Below are positions 18,650-27,584 of a stretch of DNA of 64,000 nt, piece after piece (the first letter of the stretch is position 1; each line of letters opens with the position of its first letter). The stretch comes from JANRJY01 sp033763735 (GTDB taxonomy: Bacteria; Bacteroidota; Bacteroidia; Cytophagales; UBA9547): NCBI GenBank assembly GCA_033763735.1, contig JANRJY010000055.1:1-64000 (forward strand). Direction: 5' to 3'. Made by a program: the position numbers and the translations under genes. Under the pieces are notes generated by a model. The model was given only the letters and a program-made list of their open reading frames with translations, was not told where the DNA came from and did not search any database.

Positions 18650-19240
18650 TTAAAAGATCCACCAGCTTAATCCGAAATGGAAATTATAAGTATTAATTCC
18701 GCTATTAGGTGTGAAAATATTCAAATTAGACATATGCCGTAATCGAAACATGGCACTGAATGAAACTTTCTTATTCAAAAACAAATATGCCCCATATCCG
18801 AAATTATCAGAAAATGCAAAGCCTCTATATTGACGTACCGTGTGTGTCGTGATGGAATGAGGTCCTGAACCACCCAAAAATGCAATATAAAATCCTTTGT
18901 AAATAGGGTACATGAGTTTGAATCCGGAATTGATTCCAAACTCATATTCTTGAAATGTGTTACCCGTTTCCCACGATGAAATATATACCACATTTATTTG
19001 TGGTTCCGAGTAAAGCGTAAAAATGGCTTTTTGAAAGAATGGATTTTTGACAAATTTGTTCAAATCCAACCCAAAATGACCCATAAAATATAAAGGTTGA
19101 TAGTTGCCTTCGGGTACGCTGTTTTGAGAAATACCATATCCATATCCGGATATAAATCCAACTTCACGTTGTTTCAACCCAAGGATTGCATAGCATTGGC
19201 TTAAAGTTAAAAATACAAATAGTAAGGTTGTTTTATACAT
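18650..19240 (-). CDS. Acyloxyacyl hydrolase / PagL-like lipid A 3-O-deacylase
   Basis: 196-residue outer-membrane beta-barrel with an N-terminal signal peptide (TTLLFVFLTLSQCYA). The C-terminal part carries the PagL-type motif H-x-S-N followed by a PNSG loop (RLRHMSNLNIFTPNSGINTYNF), with the catalytic His and Ser in place, and ends in aromatic FGLSWWIF, a barrel C-terminus. It would trim an acyl chain from lipid A. It is the third gene of a tatC-OMP-deacylase operon, overlapping its neighbour by one base. Confidence 0.82.
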   Translation of the reverse strand: MYKTTLLFVFLTLSQCYAILGLKQREVGFISGYGYGISQNSVPEGNYQPLYFMGHFGLDLNKFVKNPFFQKAIFTLYSEPQINVVYISSWETGNTFQEYEFGINSGFKLMYPIYKGFYIAFLGGSGPHSITTHTVRQYRGFAFSDNFGYGAYLFLNKKVSFSAMFRLRHMSNLNIFTPNSGINTYNFHFGLSWWIF

Positions 19241-19971
19241 TAGAAATTGAGGCCATATAACAATTGTAAAGTCATCACTCTTTCCCAGCCGAATTCCGAA
19301 TGATATTCGGTAAATGCCGGTAACGATACCAAATTAAATCCAACTATTTTCCTTGGAGCAACAAAGTACTTAGTTCCAATTTGAATTTTGGGAATATTAC
19401 TTCCAACCGATATAAAATTAAAAGCTCCGAAATACAATTTGTTTTCCGAAATCCACGTTGCTTCGTAAATAAATCGATGATTACGAATTCTTATTTTATA
19501 ATTGGACCCTCCAAAAAAATCACTAAAATAATCTCTGGAAAACTGAAGTAAGGTTGATGAAAACCACAAATCGGTTTTAGGCGACAATTTGTACATAATT
19601 AAAAAACCCAGCTCGAAATTATATAAAGGCAAAAACCCAGTTTTTGTTCCCGGGATGTTTGAATTATTAAACCCTCCGATTAATTCACCTACTTCATAAT
19701 CAGCAAGTATGATTTTTTTGAACAACTTATCAGCAAATATGACGCCCAGAAATGAGCTTTGCACACGGCTAAATCCACCATAAAAACCAGAAAATTTGGC
19801 ATTCGAAGGGTCAGAAGGTGTACGAAGCATATTGATACGTATATCCACTCCGGCACTTATTTCCGTAAAACCCAATTTGAATTCGTTGTTGGTTTGAACC
19901 GAATCAACTGACGAATTTTGAGCAAAAGCAATGCTTAAAGAAAGAAATAAAACTGGCGTCCAATTATTCAA
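19240..19971 (-). CDS. Predicted outer-membrane beta-barrel protein
   Basis: 243 residues from a TTG start that overlaps the end of tatC by 8 bp (TTGAATAA). TTG is required because the signal peptide (WTPVLFLSLSIAFA) follows directly and the next ATG is 46 codons on. The mature protein is made of alternating amphipathic strands (FELGFLIMYKLSPKTDLWFSS, NHRFIYEATW, NKLYFGAFNFISVG) and ends LLYGLNF. I see no named family. Coupling to the PagL-like gene suggests an envelope role. Confidence 0.72.
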   Translation of the reverse strand: MNNWTPVLFLSLSIAFAQNSSVDSVQTNNEFKLGFTEISAGVDIRINMLRTPSDPSNAKFSGFYGGFSRVQSSFLGVIFADKLFKKIILADYEVGELIGGFNNSNIPGTKTGFLPLYNFELGFLIMYKLSPKTDLWFSSTLLQFSRDYFSDFFGGSNYKIRIRNHRFIYEATWISENKLYFGAFNFISVGSNIPKIQIGTKYFVAPRKIVGFNLVSLPAFTEYHSEFGWERVMTLQLLYGLNF

Positions 19972-20809
19972 CGGTTTCTTGGTTTTTTTGACGTCTCATT
20001 TCCCAAGCCGAAACAAAAATACTTGCTTCATACAATACATACATTGGCATTGTTACCAACAATTGGCTGAATATATCAGGAGGAGTAATTATGGCGGCTA
20101 TTATTAGAATTACTACAATTGCATGCCTGCGATAGGTACGCATGAAATCAGGTGTTACAATGCCTATTTTGGTCAATACAAATATAACCATTGGCAATTG
20201 AAATATTAAGCCACAACCTACCACCAATATAATCATAGTTTCCAGATATGACAACACATCAAACTGATTTTGAATGGTTGGATCTAATTGGTAATTGGCA
20301 AGGAAATTCACCGAAAGTGGTGCTACAAGGAAATAACCAAATAATATTCCTGAGAAAAACAGGGAGCTTACCCAGAAAACTGATCCACGAGTAGCACTTT
20401 GTTCTTTGTCGTACAATCCTGGTTTTACGAATCGCCATATTTCCCAAAACAAATAAGGAAACCCTAATACCAGACCAATTATAAATGACCCTGTCATATG
20501 CATGGCAAACTGACCCGACATGGTTCGACTTTGCATAATAAAGTTTAGCTTATCAATACATATATCAGTTTGAAGAATTTTGGCAAGCTTACAGAATGCA
20601 CGATAAGTTATAAAATCAGGCTTGGCCGGACCAAATATGATTTTTCCAAAAAAGAAATCTTTAAATATAAATGCTATTACAGCAAATACAAGTATTACAA
20701 TTACTGAACGGATAATATGACCTCTCAATTCTTCAAGATGGTCAAGAAAACTCATCTCTTTTTCGCCTACTGGTACTTCTTCTTCTGAATTGATTTGGTC
20801 TAAAGCCAC
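19964..20809 (-). CDS. tatC: Twin-arginine translocase subunit TatC
   Basis: 281 residues with six predicted membrane helices. The cytoplasmic N-terminus has the Tat signature MSFLDHLEELRGHI, including the Glu that recognises twin-arginine signals. Later landmarks are FPYLFWEIWRFVKPGLYDKE, the FGYFLVAPLSVNFL helix and FQLPMVIFVL. TatC is the receptor for folded, often cofactor-containing exported proteins; a likely client in this window is the SRR-bearing protein at 31931. No tatA is adjacent. Confidence 0.96.
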   Translation of the reverse strand: MALDQINSEEEVPVGEKEMSFLDHLEELRGHIIRSVIVILVFAVIAFIFKDFFFGKIIFGPAKPDFITYRAFCKLAKILQTDICIDKLNFIMQSRTMSGQFAMHMTGSFIIGLVLGFPYLFWEIWRFVKPGLYDKEQSATRGSVFWVSSLFFSGILFGYFLVAPLSVNFLANYQLDPTIQNQFDVLSYLETMIILVVGCGLIFQLPMVIFVLTKIGIVTPDFMRTYRRHAIVVILIIAAIITPPDIFSQLLVTMPMYVLYEASIFVSAWEMRRQKNQETVE

Positions 20810-20994
20810 GGAATAAATTTATATAATATTAATCAATTTATAAATTCTAATATCTAAATTCTAAACAAACTCAAATTTTCCAAATCCAAACCCTTTAAAT
20901 AATGATTAAATGAACCTAATAAAATTGATAAATTAGTATTTGTTTAGGGTTTATGGTTTAATATTTTATTAAAGTTCACTTGCATAATTAGATG

Positions 20995-21588
20995 TTAATT
21001 TTCAAAAATGTCTGCCATTAATATCTCAAATCCGGGAATTGTTTTGACAGGAATCTTTGGCTCTTCATTATAGGATGCGTCTAAAATATATAAACCTTGG
21101 TCATCAAGTAAGTACACGTTTATTGTCTTTTCAAATGGAAATACAACCCAATATTCTCCTACCTTATTTTCTTGGTATAAATTGAATTTTTCGTTCAAAT
21201 CTTTTTTTGCAGTAGAAGATGAAAGTACTTCAATTATCATATCTGGTGCACCAACACAACCTCGTAAATCTATTTTGTCAGGGTCACATATTACACAAAT
21301 ATCTGGCTGTACTACATCAAAAATATCTATGTCTTGCGATGATTTCTTCATATTTGGAAAACGAACATCAAATGGAGCAACTCTAACCTGACATTTTTTA
21401 TGTTTTAAAACTTGCTTGATTTCTGAAGCAATATTTAATACAAGTTTTTGATGTATGTCCAAAGGCGCAGGTGACATTTGAAGTACCTTTCCTTTAATTA
21501 ATTCCACATATTCTTCAAACTTCCAGGTTAAATAATCGGAATAAGAATATTTCTTAGAAAAATCAAGTTGGTTGATATTTGTAATCAT
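20995..21588 (-). CDS. Uma2-family (DUF820) putative nuclease, copy 1
   Basis: 197 residues with the PD-(D/E)xK-like Uma2 fold: YSYSDYLTWKFEEYVELIKGKVLQMSPAP at the N-terminus, the acidic strand DVVQPDICVI, then PDMIIEVLSSSTAKKDLNEKFNLYQ with D, E and K positions of the nuclease core. The family is annotated as endonuclease, but its biological role is unclear and members often occur in many copies. A clear paralog lies at 42236-42823. Confidence 0.88.
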   Translation of the reverse strand: MITNINQLDFSKKYSYSDYLTWKFEEYVELIKGKVLQMSPAPLDIHQKLVLNIASEIKQVLKHKKCQVRVAPFDVRFPNMKKSSQDIDIFDVVQPDICVICDPDKIDLRGCVGAPDMIIEVLSSSTAKKDLNEKFNLYQENKVGEYWVVFPFEKTINVYLLDDQGLYILDASYNEEPKIPVKTIPGFEILMADIFEN

Positions 21589-21650
21589 TATTTTTTATAA
21601 ACCTCATTCTAAATCCTACACTCACAAAGGCTTTCGGGAAGAAGGACTGT

Positions 21651-22922
21651 TTACCATTGAAATAATGGATAATTCTTCATCCAAGAGTTAATTTTTTGTT
21701 TAATGGCTTTTATTTTATCCTCATTTTCATGATTCATTAATGCATCATTGATATAAGCAAACACCATTTCCATGTCTTTTTCTTTCAATCCTCTGGTGGT
21801 AACTGCAGCAGTTCCAATACGCATTCCGGAAGTTACCATTGCTGATTGTGTATCGAAAGGAACCATATTTTTGTTGATGGTAATATCTGCTTTGATTAAA
21901 GTGCTTTCCGCAATTTTACCTGTCAGATTTTTGGAACGAAGATCAATCAGCATCAAATGGTTATCCGTACCACTTGATATAATTTTGTATCCATTGTCAA
22001 CAAATAGTTTGGCTAAAGTAGCAGCATTTTTCTTCACTTGTTGTACATAGGTAGTATAACCGTCGGAAAGAGCTTCACCATAAGCAATGGCTTTGGCTGC
22101 AATGACATGTTCCAATGGACCTCCTTGTGTACCAGGGAACACAGCACCATCTAATATTGCACTCATCATTCTGGTTTCGCCTTTTGGCGTTTTCAAACCA
22201 AATGGATTTTCAAAATCTTTACCTAACATAATCATTCCTCCTCTTGGTCCACGAAGCGTTTTGTGGGTGGTAGTGGTGACGATATGACAATCTTTCATTG
22301 GGTTGTTCAACAATCCTTTGGCAATAAGTCCGCTGGGATGTGAAATATCCGCCATAAGTAAAGCACCTACTTTGTCAGCAATTTGTCTTAATTTTTTGTA
22401 ATCCCAATCTCTGGAATAAGCGGAGGCACCACAAATGATTAATTTTGGTTTTTCTTGCATCGCCTTTTCTTCTACTTTATTCCAATCGATGATACCTGTC
22501 GATTCCTCCACACCATAAAATGAAGGAACATATATTTTACCTGAGAAATTGGCGGCATGGCCGTGAGTTAAATGTCCTCCATGAGAGAGGTCAAATCCTA
22601 ATATTTTGTCACCGGGTTTAATAACTGCAAGCATCACTGCGGCATTAGCCTGAGCGCCTGAGTGTGGTTGAACATTTACCCATTCTGCACCAAAAAGTTT
22701 TTTGGCTCTGTCAATGGCAATTTGTTCGCTTTCATCAACAAATTCACATCCACCATAATATCTTTTGCCAGGCAAACCTTCCGCATATTTGTTGGTTAGT
22801 ACACTGCCTTGTGCTTCCATTACTTGTTCGGAAACATAATTTTCAGAAGCTATTAGTTCAATGCCTTCTGTTTGACGTTTTTTCTCTTTAGCTATTATTT
22901 CAAATATTTGGGTATCTCTCAC
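21651..22922 (-). CDS. glyA: Serine hydroxymethyltransferase
   Basis: 423-residue PLP enzyme of normal length. Key motifs: ELIASENYVSE near 22-33, YAEGLPGKRYYGGCEFVD, the PLP-binding TTTTHKTLRGPRGG with K221, and GTQGGPLEHVIAAKA. It converts serine and tetrahydrofolate to glycine and 5,10-methylene-THF, feeding the folate pool used by MetH. A TACATTTG -7-like element lies 70 bp upstream (complement of 22993-23000). Confidence 0.98.
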   Translation of the reverse strand: MRDTQIFEIIAKEKKRQTEGIELIASENYVSEQVMEAQGSVLTNKYAEGLPGKRYYGGCEFVDESEQIAIDRAKKLFGAEWVNVQPHSGAQANAAVMLAVIKPGDKILGFDLSHGGHLTHGHAANFSGKIYVPSFYGVEESTGIIDWNKVEEKAMQEKPKLIICGASAYSRDWDYKKLRQIADKVGALLMADISHPSGLIAKGLLNNPMKDCHIVTTTTHKTLRGPRGGMIMLGKDFENPFGLKTPKGETRMMSAILDGAVFPGTQGGPLEHVIAAKAIAYGEALSDGYTTYVQQVKKNAATLAKLFVDNGYKIISSGTDNHLMLIDLRSKNLTGKIAESTLIKADITINKNMVPFDTQSAMVTSGMRIGTAAVTTRGLKEKDMEMVFAYINDALMNHENEDKIKAIKQKINSWMKNYPLFQW

Positions 22923-23099
22923 GTGTATATATATTATAAGGTGATGGTTTCGATTAAGGAGCTGCGAATTTCTACATAAATTAGTGCAATTTCAAATGTA
23001 AAAGTGTTAATTTGTCTCTTGCATAATTCCTGAAAGAAAAATCAGTTGAAATTAAGCTAATATTAAAGATATTGACCTAAATATTCATCCAATTAAATT

Positions 23100-23843
23100 G
23101 TGTTTTTAAACTTTCTTAAACCGGTTGGCAAATACTTTATTTTTATCTCTTCCATGTTTGTGAAAAGAGAAAAGTTTTCGGTTTATCCAAAATTGGTTCT
23201 CGACGAATGTGTGATTATAGGTATCGATTCCATTATTATAGTCGCTATCGTATCTACTTTTATTGGAGCAGTATCTTCGATTCAAACAGCGGCAAATTTG
23301 GTTAGCCCCCTTGTCCCATTGTATGTTGTAGGCACGGTGGTAAGAGATATGGAGGTGTTGGAGCTCGCTCCCACCATTACTTGTGTAGTATTGGCAGGTA
23401 AAGTGGGTTCATCTATAGCCGGAAACCTAGGAACCATGCGTATAACAGAGCAAATTGATGCTTTGGAAGTAATGGGTATCAACTCAGCCTCGTATTTGGT
23501 ACTCCCCAAAATTGTGGGAGCCATGCTTATGTTCCCTTTATTGATATCCATGTCGGGTTTTTTGGGCATTACCGGAGGTTATTGCTCTGCCGTGTTCACT
23601 GGAGTGCTTTCAAGTGAAGATTATATTATGGGTATTCGAAACGGTTTTCAGCCTTATAATGTGATGTTGGCATTGGTCAAATCTTTTGTTTTTGCTTTCT
23701 TAATCGCTTCAATATCAGCCTATCAAGGATTTTTTACTAAAGGAGGCGCCTTAGAGGTGGGCAAGTCAAGTACTACAGCAGTAACCAATAGCTGTATAGC
23801 TACATTGGTAGCTGATTATTTATTAGCAGAATTGTTTTTGTAG
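23100..23843 (+). CDS. mlaE: MlaE-family ABC transporter permease
   Basis: 247 residues, probably starting from the GTG at 23100; a stop codon lies two codons upstream. The permease has about five membrane segments and the family motifs ELAPTITCVVLAGKVGSSIAGNLGTMRITEQIDALEVMGI and NGFQPYNVMLALVKSFVFAF. It transports phospholipid between inner and outer membranes with an MlaF ATPase and MlaD protein. Those genes normally follow directly, but here an OmpA-family gene on the other strand comes next, 2 bp after the stop. Confidence 0.92.
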   Translation: MFLNFLKPVGKYFIFISSMFVKREKFSVYPKLVLDECVIIGIDSIIIVAIVSTFIGAVSSIQTAANLVSPLVPLYVVGTVVRDMEVLELAPTITCVVLAGKVGSSIAGNLGTMRITEQIDALEVMGINSASYLVLPKIVGAMLMFPLLISMSGFLGITGGYCSAVFTGVLSSEDYIMGIRNGFQPYNVMLALVKSFVFAFLIASISAYQGFFTKGGALEVGKSSTTAVTNSCIATLVADYLLAELFL

Positions 23844-23845
23844 GT

Positions 23846-25951
23846 TCAATCCCTTGCAACGTTGCTGTAAAAGTTGAAACGTTGTTTCTTATCGTTTTTA
23901 GGCTTATTGTATTTTTTGGTAAAATCATCATCCAAAATAATCATTTCCACTCTTCTATTGAGCGTACGACCATCCTCCGAATCATTAGCTGCAATGGGCA
24001 TATTTTCTCCATAACCTTTAGCTTTGAGTCTCCAGGGTCTTATGCCTTTGGATACTAAGTAATTAACTACCGCTGTGGCGCGTTCTTGAGAGAGCGTTAA
24101 ATTATATTCTTCCGGACCAACATCATCCGTATGACCGGCAATTTCAATGACTGATTTATTTTGTTGATGAAGTTTTTTGGCCATCTTTTCTAATTCATGA
24201 AAAGAAGTGTCTTTCAACTTGGCTGTACCAAAGTCAAATAACAAATTGCTCAAAACAGAAACTTGTCCTGAATCCAAAAATGGCTCAAGGGCAAATTTTT
24301 TCAATACATGTGATTTCATATTTGTGTCAAGAAGTGAGATATGGTCTGTCATCTTAAAATATGAAGGTGTTTCTACATCTATATCATACGCTTTGCCATG
24401 AGGAAGTATGAAAGAAAAATTCCCGTCTTCGTCAGTTTGAACGGTAATAGGCTCAAAGTTCTTTTTACCTTTTTCTTTGTATCGGATGTTAGCAGAAAGG
24501 GGTTTGTTATTTCTTAGGCTGGTTACTTTTCCTTTAATAAGTACCTGAGCTTGTTGTTCAAGCAACTTTGGCAACTTAATGCGGTAAATATCCATATTAT
24601 GAATGGTGTCAAATGCAACAGAGTTAAAATAAGCAACATCGCCCGAATTGGCTATCATAAATCCATCATCATCCGTTTTTGAATTGATTTTAGGACCTAA
24701 GTTTACAGGTTTAGTCCATTTAGTCCATGAATCATCCAATCTGCGCGACATATATATATCGTGCCCGCCATACCCTACGTGCCCTTTGGATGAAAAGTAT
24801 AAAGTTTTGTTATCAAAAGCCAGATAAGGATAGTCTTCGGTGAATGGCGTGTTAATGGTATGTCCCAGATTAATAGGTTCTTCGTATTTCTTGCGATACT
24901 TGTTATAGAGCGAAACATATAAGTCCAGTTCACCTTCCGAATGTTGATTTTGCATGGCAATTAACACCGCACTTCCATCCAGACTCATGAAATAATTGCC
25001 ATTGGTATGTTGGTTGTTCAATTCCGGAATTTCAATATTCTCAGGTAAAGACCAGGTTTTGTTTTTTTGAAGTTTGGAAACCGAAATTCCAGAACCAAGT
25101 TGTTGGCCATCAGGACGATATGTATTTCCAATGTAAAGTGTTCTCCCATCCATACTAATGGATGTGACAAAATTATGTCCTTGATTATTTAATGGGCTTC
25201 CAATTGATTGTGCAGGTTTCCATTTGCCGGCAGCATCTGACTCGGCAAACCAAATGTCCTGATCATCCACACCCGGACATTCTTTTACAAAATACATCGT
25301 TGATCCATCCGGTGAAATGCGTGGATTAAACTCAAAACATTCATGTGTGTTGATATTATGACCAATGGTGTCTTTTCCGAATGGAAATTCGGCCTGAGGA
25401 TACAAATCCGGTATAATTTGAATGGAATCATTGCCATTGTGTACACCAATGCCTTTGACCAAATTCCAAACATTAATTTTAGAATGATCAATGGTGATTT
25501 TGGCTCCATAAACTGTTTCCAAATTGAAATTAACTTTAATCTGCATTTTCTTTTGCAGATTAGGCTCACTTGGCGCGGTATATACTTTTTTGGACTTGTG
25601 ATCTTTAAGAATAATATGAGCCGATTTTATAGTACCATCATTCAATATACCATATATGAGTAACTCATTTGCAGGCATTGGTTTGTCGAACTGCATTTCA
25701 ATCACCTCACTTTTGGTTTTGTCATGCATGAGAATATATCCATCGGAATACAAATCCGGAAGTGGGGCGTTAATATCTCTGTCCGGATAAATAGATGGAG
25801 GTCCGAGTACCAATTCGGGATAATTCCACTGAGTTTGGTACATCTCTGATTTTTGTACAAGCTTGGTTGCCCACTGTACTCTTTGAGCAAACACCAATTG
25901 AATTATACTTATAAAAATTATAAATAAAATAAGCGAACGTCTTTTAGTCAT
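23846..25951 (-). CDS. OmpA-family protein with PD40 propeller repeats
   Basis: 701 residues with signal peptide (LILFIIFISIIQLVFA). Residues 25-165 form an N-terminal beta-sandwich-like region. PD40/WD40-like repeats follow at about 200-460 (FNPRISPDGSTMYFVK, TSISMDGRTLYIGN, YPYLAFDNKTLYFSSKGHVGYGGHDIYMS). A CarboxypepD-like beta domain (LIKGKVTSLRNNKPL, about 470-555) precedes the OmpA peptidoglycan-binding domain (570-675; IEIAGHTDDVG, NLTLSQERATAVVNYL, NRRVEM). This layout resembles the gliding/type IX secretion envelope proteins of Bacteroidota such as PorE, and it likely anchors an outer-membrane assembly to peptidoglycan. Confidence 0.88.
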   Translation of the reverse strand: MTKRRSLILFIIFISIIQLVFAQRVQWATKLVQKSEMYQTQWNYPELVLGPPSIYPDRDINAPLPDLYSDGYILMHDKTKSEVIEMQFDKPMPANELLIYGILNDGTIKSAHIILKDHKSKKVYTAPSEPNLQKKMQIKVNFNLETVYGAKITIDHSKINVWNLVKGIGVHNGNDSIQIIPDLYPQAEFPFGKDTIGHNINTHECFEFNPRISPDGSTMYFVKECPGVDDQDIWFAESDAAGKWKPAQSIGSPLNNQGHNFVTSISMDGRTLYIGNTYRPDGQQLGSGISVSKLQKNKTWSLPENIEIPELNNQHTNGNYFMSLDGSAVLIAMQNQHSEGELDLYVSLYNKYRKKYEEPINLGHTINTPFTEDYPYLAFDNKTLYFSSKGHVGYGGHDIYMSRRLDDSWTKWTKPVNLGPKINSKTDDDGFMIANSGDVAYFNSVAFDTIHNMDIYRIKLPKLLEQQAQVLIKGKVTSLRNNKPLSANIRYKEKGKKNFEPITVQTDEDGNFSFILPHGKAYDIDVETPSYFKMTDHISLLDTNMKSHVLKKFALEPFLDSGQVSVLSNLLFDFGTAKLKDTSFHELEKMAKKLHQQNKSVIEIAGHTDDVGPEEYNLTLSQERATAVVNYLVSKGIRPWRLKAKGYGENMPIAANDSEDGRTLNRRVEMIILDDDFTKKYNKPKNDKKQRFNFYSNVARD

Positions 25952-26090
25952 CCAACCTGATATTTTGTGCTTTAGCCTAATAATAATTGTTGATTATCAA
26001 TAGGTGTGGATAAATATACGTAAAAAAAATGTAAAGTTCTTTAATCTAAATAAATAATTATCTGATTACAAGCTAATTATACAGGTTTAA

Positions 26091-26155
26091 TTAAAGTATA
26101 TTTATCTAAAAATCAATTAATTAGGAGGTATATACTTTAAGTAAAAATTTACCTC
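26091..26155 (-). promoter_or_regulatory. Two overlapping, mutually exclusive inverted repeats
   Basis: TTAAAGTATAT (26091-26101) pairs perfectly with ATATACTTTAA (26130-26140). A second pair, GAGGTA (26125-26130) and TACCTC (26150-26155), uses the neighbouring stretch, so both hairpins cannot easily form at once. On the minus strand this lies after the glycerate kinase stop and before the OmpA-family gene. It could be a terminator/antiterminator arrangement or a protein operator. Confidence 0.45.
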
Positions 26156-26174
26156 AAAATTTTACAAAAAATAT

Positions 26175-27311
26175 TTAATTTTTCAAAGATTTAATAACCT
26201 TACACACACTTTCAACGGATCGTTTTAAATTATCTTTTCCTGTATAGAGTGCATTTTCAAGTGTAGAAACGCCTTGCATAATGCTAAACACAGCATCAAA
26301 ACCGCAGCTGTATATATTGTTGTGGTCTGAAAGCTTTCCGGCAAATGCAAAGACCTTTTTTTTGTGTTTTTTTGCTAATAAAAGTACACCATATGGTGTC
26401 TTGCCATATTGCGTTTGTAAGTCCATAGATCCTTCACCTGTAAATACAAAATCGGCTTGTGGAATCACCTCCTCCAATCCAGAATATTCAATGACCAGTT
26501 CAATTCCTTTTTTCATTTTTGCATCGAACAATCCCATAAGTCCACCACCGGTTCCACCTGCAGCTCCTGCACCCGGAATATTAGATACATCAATTTGACT
26601 AGCCTGTTTGATTTTTGAGGCGAAATGACCTAAGTTTTGATCTAAAATTGTAACCATTTCTGGTGTAGCCCCTTTTTGAGGACCAAAAATAGCTGAAGCT
26701 CCTTTTTGTCCTATAAATGGATTGGTTACATCACTGGCAATTTCAATTTCAATATTGTTTTTAAGGATTAGGTTGTCAGAATTATCAATGGTTACAAGGT
26801 TACTCAATGAACCTCCGCCAAAACCAATTTCGTTATTATTTGCATCTAATAATTTTACGCCTAATGCTTGAGCTAATCCAGCTCCTCCATCGTTGGTTGC
26901 ACTTCCACCAAGGCCAATAATTATTTTTTTTGCACCATTTTCAATGGCATCTTTCATTAACATTCCTGTACCATAAGTTGTAGTAATTAATGGATTACGT
27001 TGTTGGATTGGCACTAATTGAATACCGCTAGCTTCTGCAAGTTCGATAATAGCCACTGTACCATTGTTGATTAACCCATATTTTGCTTCGACAGGATGAC
27101 CCAAAGGTCCAACTACTTCTAAAGTTTTGAATTGTCCATTTTGAGAAATGACTATTGCATTTGTGGTGCCTTCACCACCATCAGCCATCGGTTTGGCAAT
27201 GACATTTGCTTCCGGAAAAACAGCTTTTATACCTGATTCCATTGCATTACATGCCTCAATGGCGGTCATGCTTTCTTTGAATGAATCGGGAGCTAATACA
27301 AAAGTGTACAT
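26175..27311 (-). CDS. Glycerate kinase (GlxK/GarK family)
   Basis: 378 residues matching the bacterial class-I glycerate kinase family: start YTFVLAPDSFKESMTA, PMADGGEGTTNAIV, the Gly-rich IIGLGGSATNDGGAGLAQALG, and FTGEGSMDLQTQYGKTP. It phosphorylates D-glycerate (2- or 3-phosphoglycerate product depending on subfamily). The gene stands alone; a hairpin with a C9 run lies 45 bp upstream of its ATG. Confidence 0.94.
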   Translation of the reverse strand: MYTFVLAPDSFKESMTAIEACNAMESGIKAVFPEANVIAKPMADGGEGTTNAIVISQNGQFKTLEVVGPLGHPVEAKYGLINNGTVAIIELAEASGIQLVPIQQRNPLITTTYGTGMLMKDAIENGAKKIIIGLGGSATNDGGAGLAQALGVKLLDANNNEIGFGGGSLSNLVTIDNSDNLILKNNIEIEIASDVTNPFIGQKGASAIFGPQKGATPEMVTILDQNLGHFASKIKQASQIDVSNIPGAGAAGGTGGGLMGLFDAKMKKGIELVIEYSGLEEVIPQADFVFTGEGSMDLQTQYGKTPYGVLLLAKKHKKKVFAFAGKLSDHNNIYSCGFDAVFSIMQGVSTLENALYTGKDNLKRSVESVCKVIKSLKN

Positions 27312-27355
27312 GATGCAAATGTTGTGTAAAAAAGTGAAATATGAAAATTGGGTTA

Positions 27356-27389
27356 TTAGACTAAAATCTACCCCCCCCCGTTAGTCTAA
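27356..27389. promoter_or_regulatory. Perfect inverted repeat enclosing a C9 tract upstream of the glycerate kinase gene
   Basis: TTAGACTAA (27356-27364) and TTAGTCTAA (27381-27389) are exact inverse complements with a 16-bp spacer containing nine consecutive Cs (27371-27379). On the coding strand of the kinase this is an upstream G9 run. It may be an operator or transcript hairpin; the homopolymer is prone to slippage. Confidence 0.5.
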
Positions 27390-27535
27390 GTGAAAAATAA
27401 ATAAAGTTGGCGCACGTCTGTGTCGTGTGCATCCTATAAAAATCTCTACTCGCTCAAAAAAAATTGTGTCAAACCCGTGCATCAGTGATTGAATAAGTTA
27501 GGAATGATATGCAAGGTTGAACGTGAATGATAAAT

Positions 27536-27567
27536 CTTGTTTCTGATTCAAATTTGATGTAAATTTG
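27536..27567 (+). promoter_or_regulatory. Promoter of parDE
   Basis: A CTTG box (27536-27539) is followed, 20 bp later, by TAAATTTG (27560-27567), which matches the Bacteroidota consensus TTTG-N19-21-TAnnTTTG. Transcription would start about 10 bp before the ATG at 27585. GCACC (27567-27571) and GGTGC (27587-27591) form an inverted repeat across the expected start site, a plausible ParD operator. Confidence 0.6.
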
Positions 27568-27584
27568 CACCAAACTATATCATT

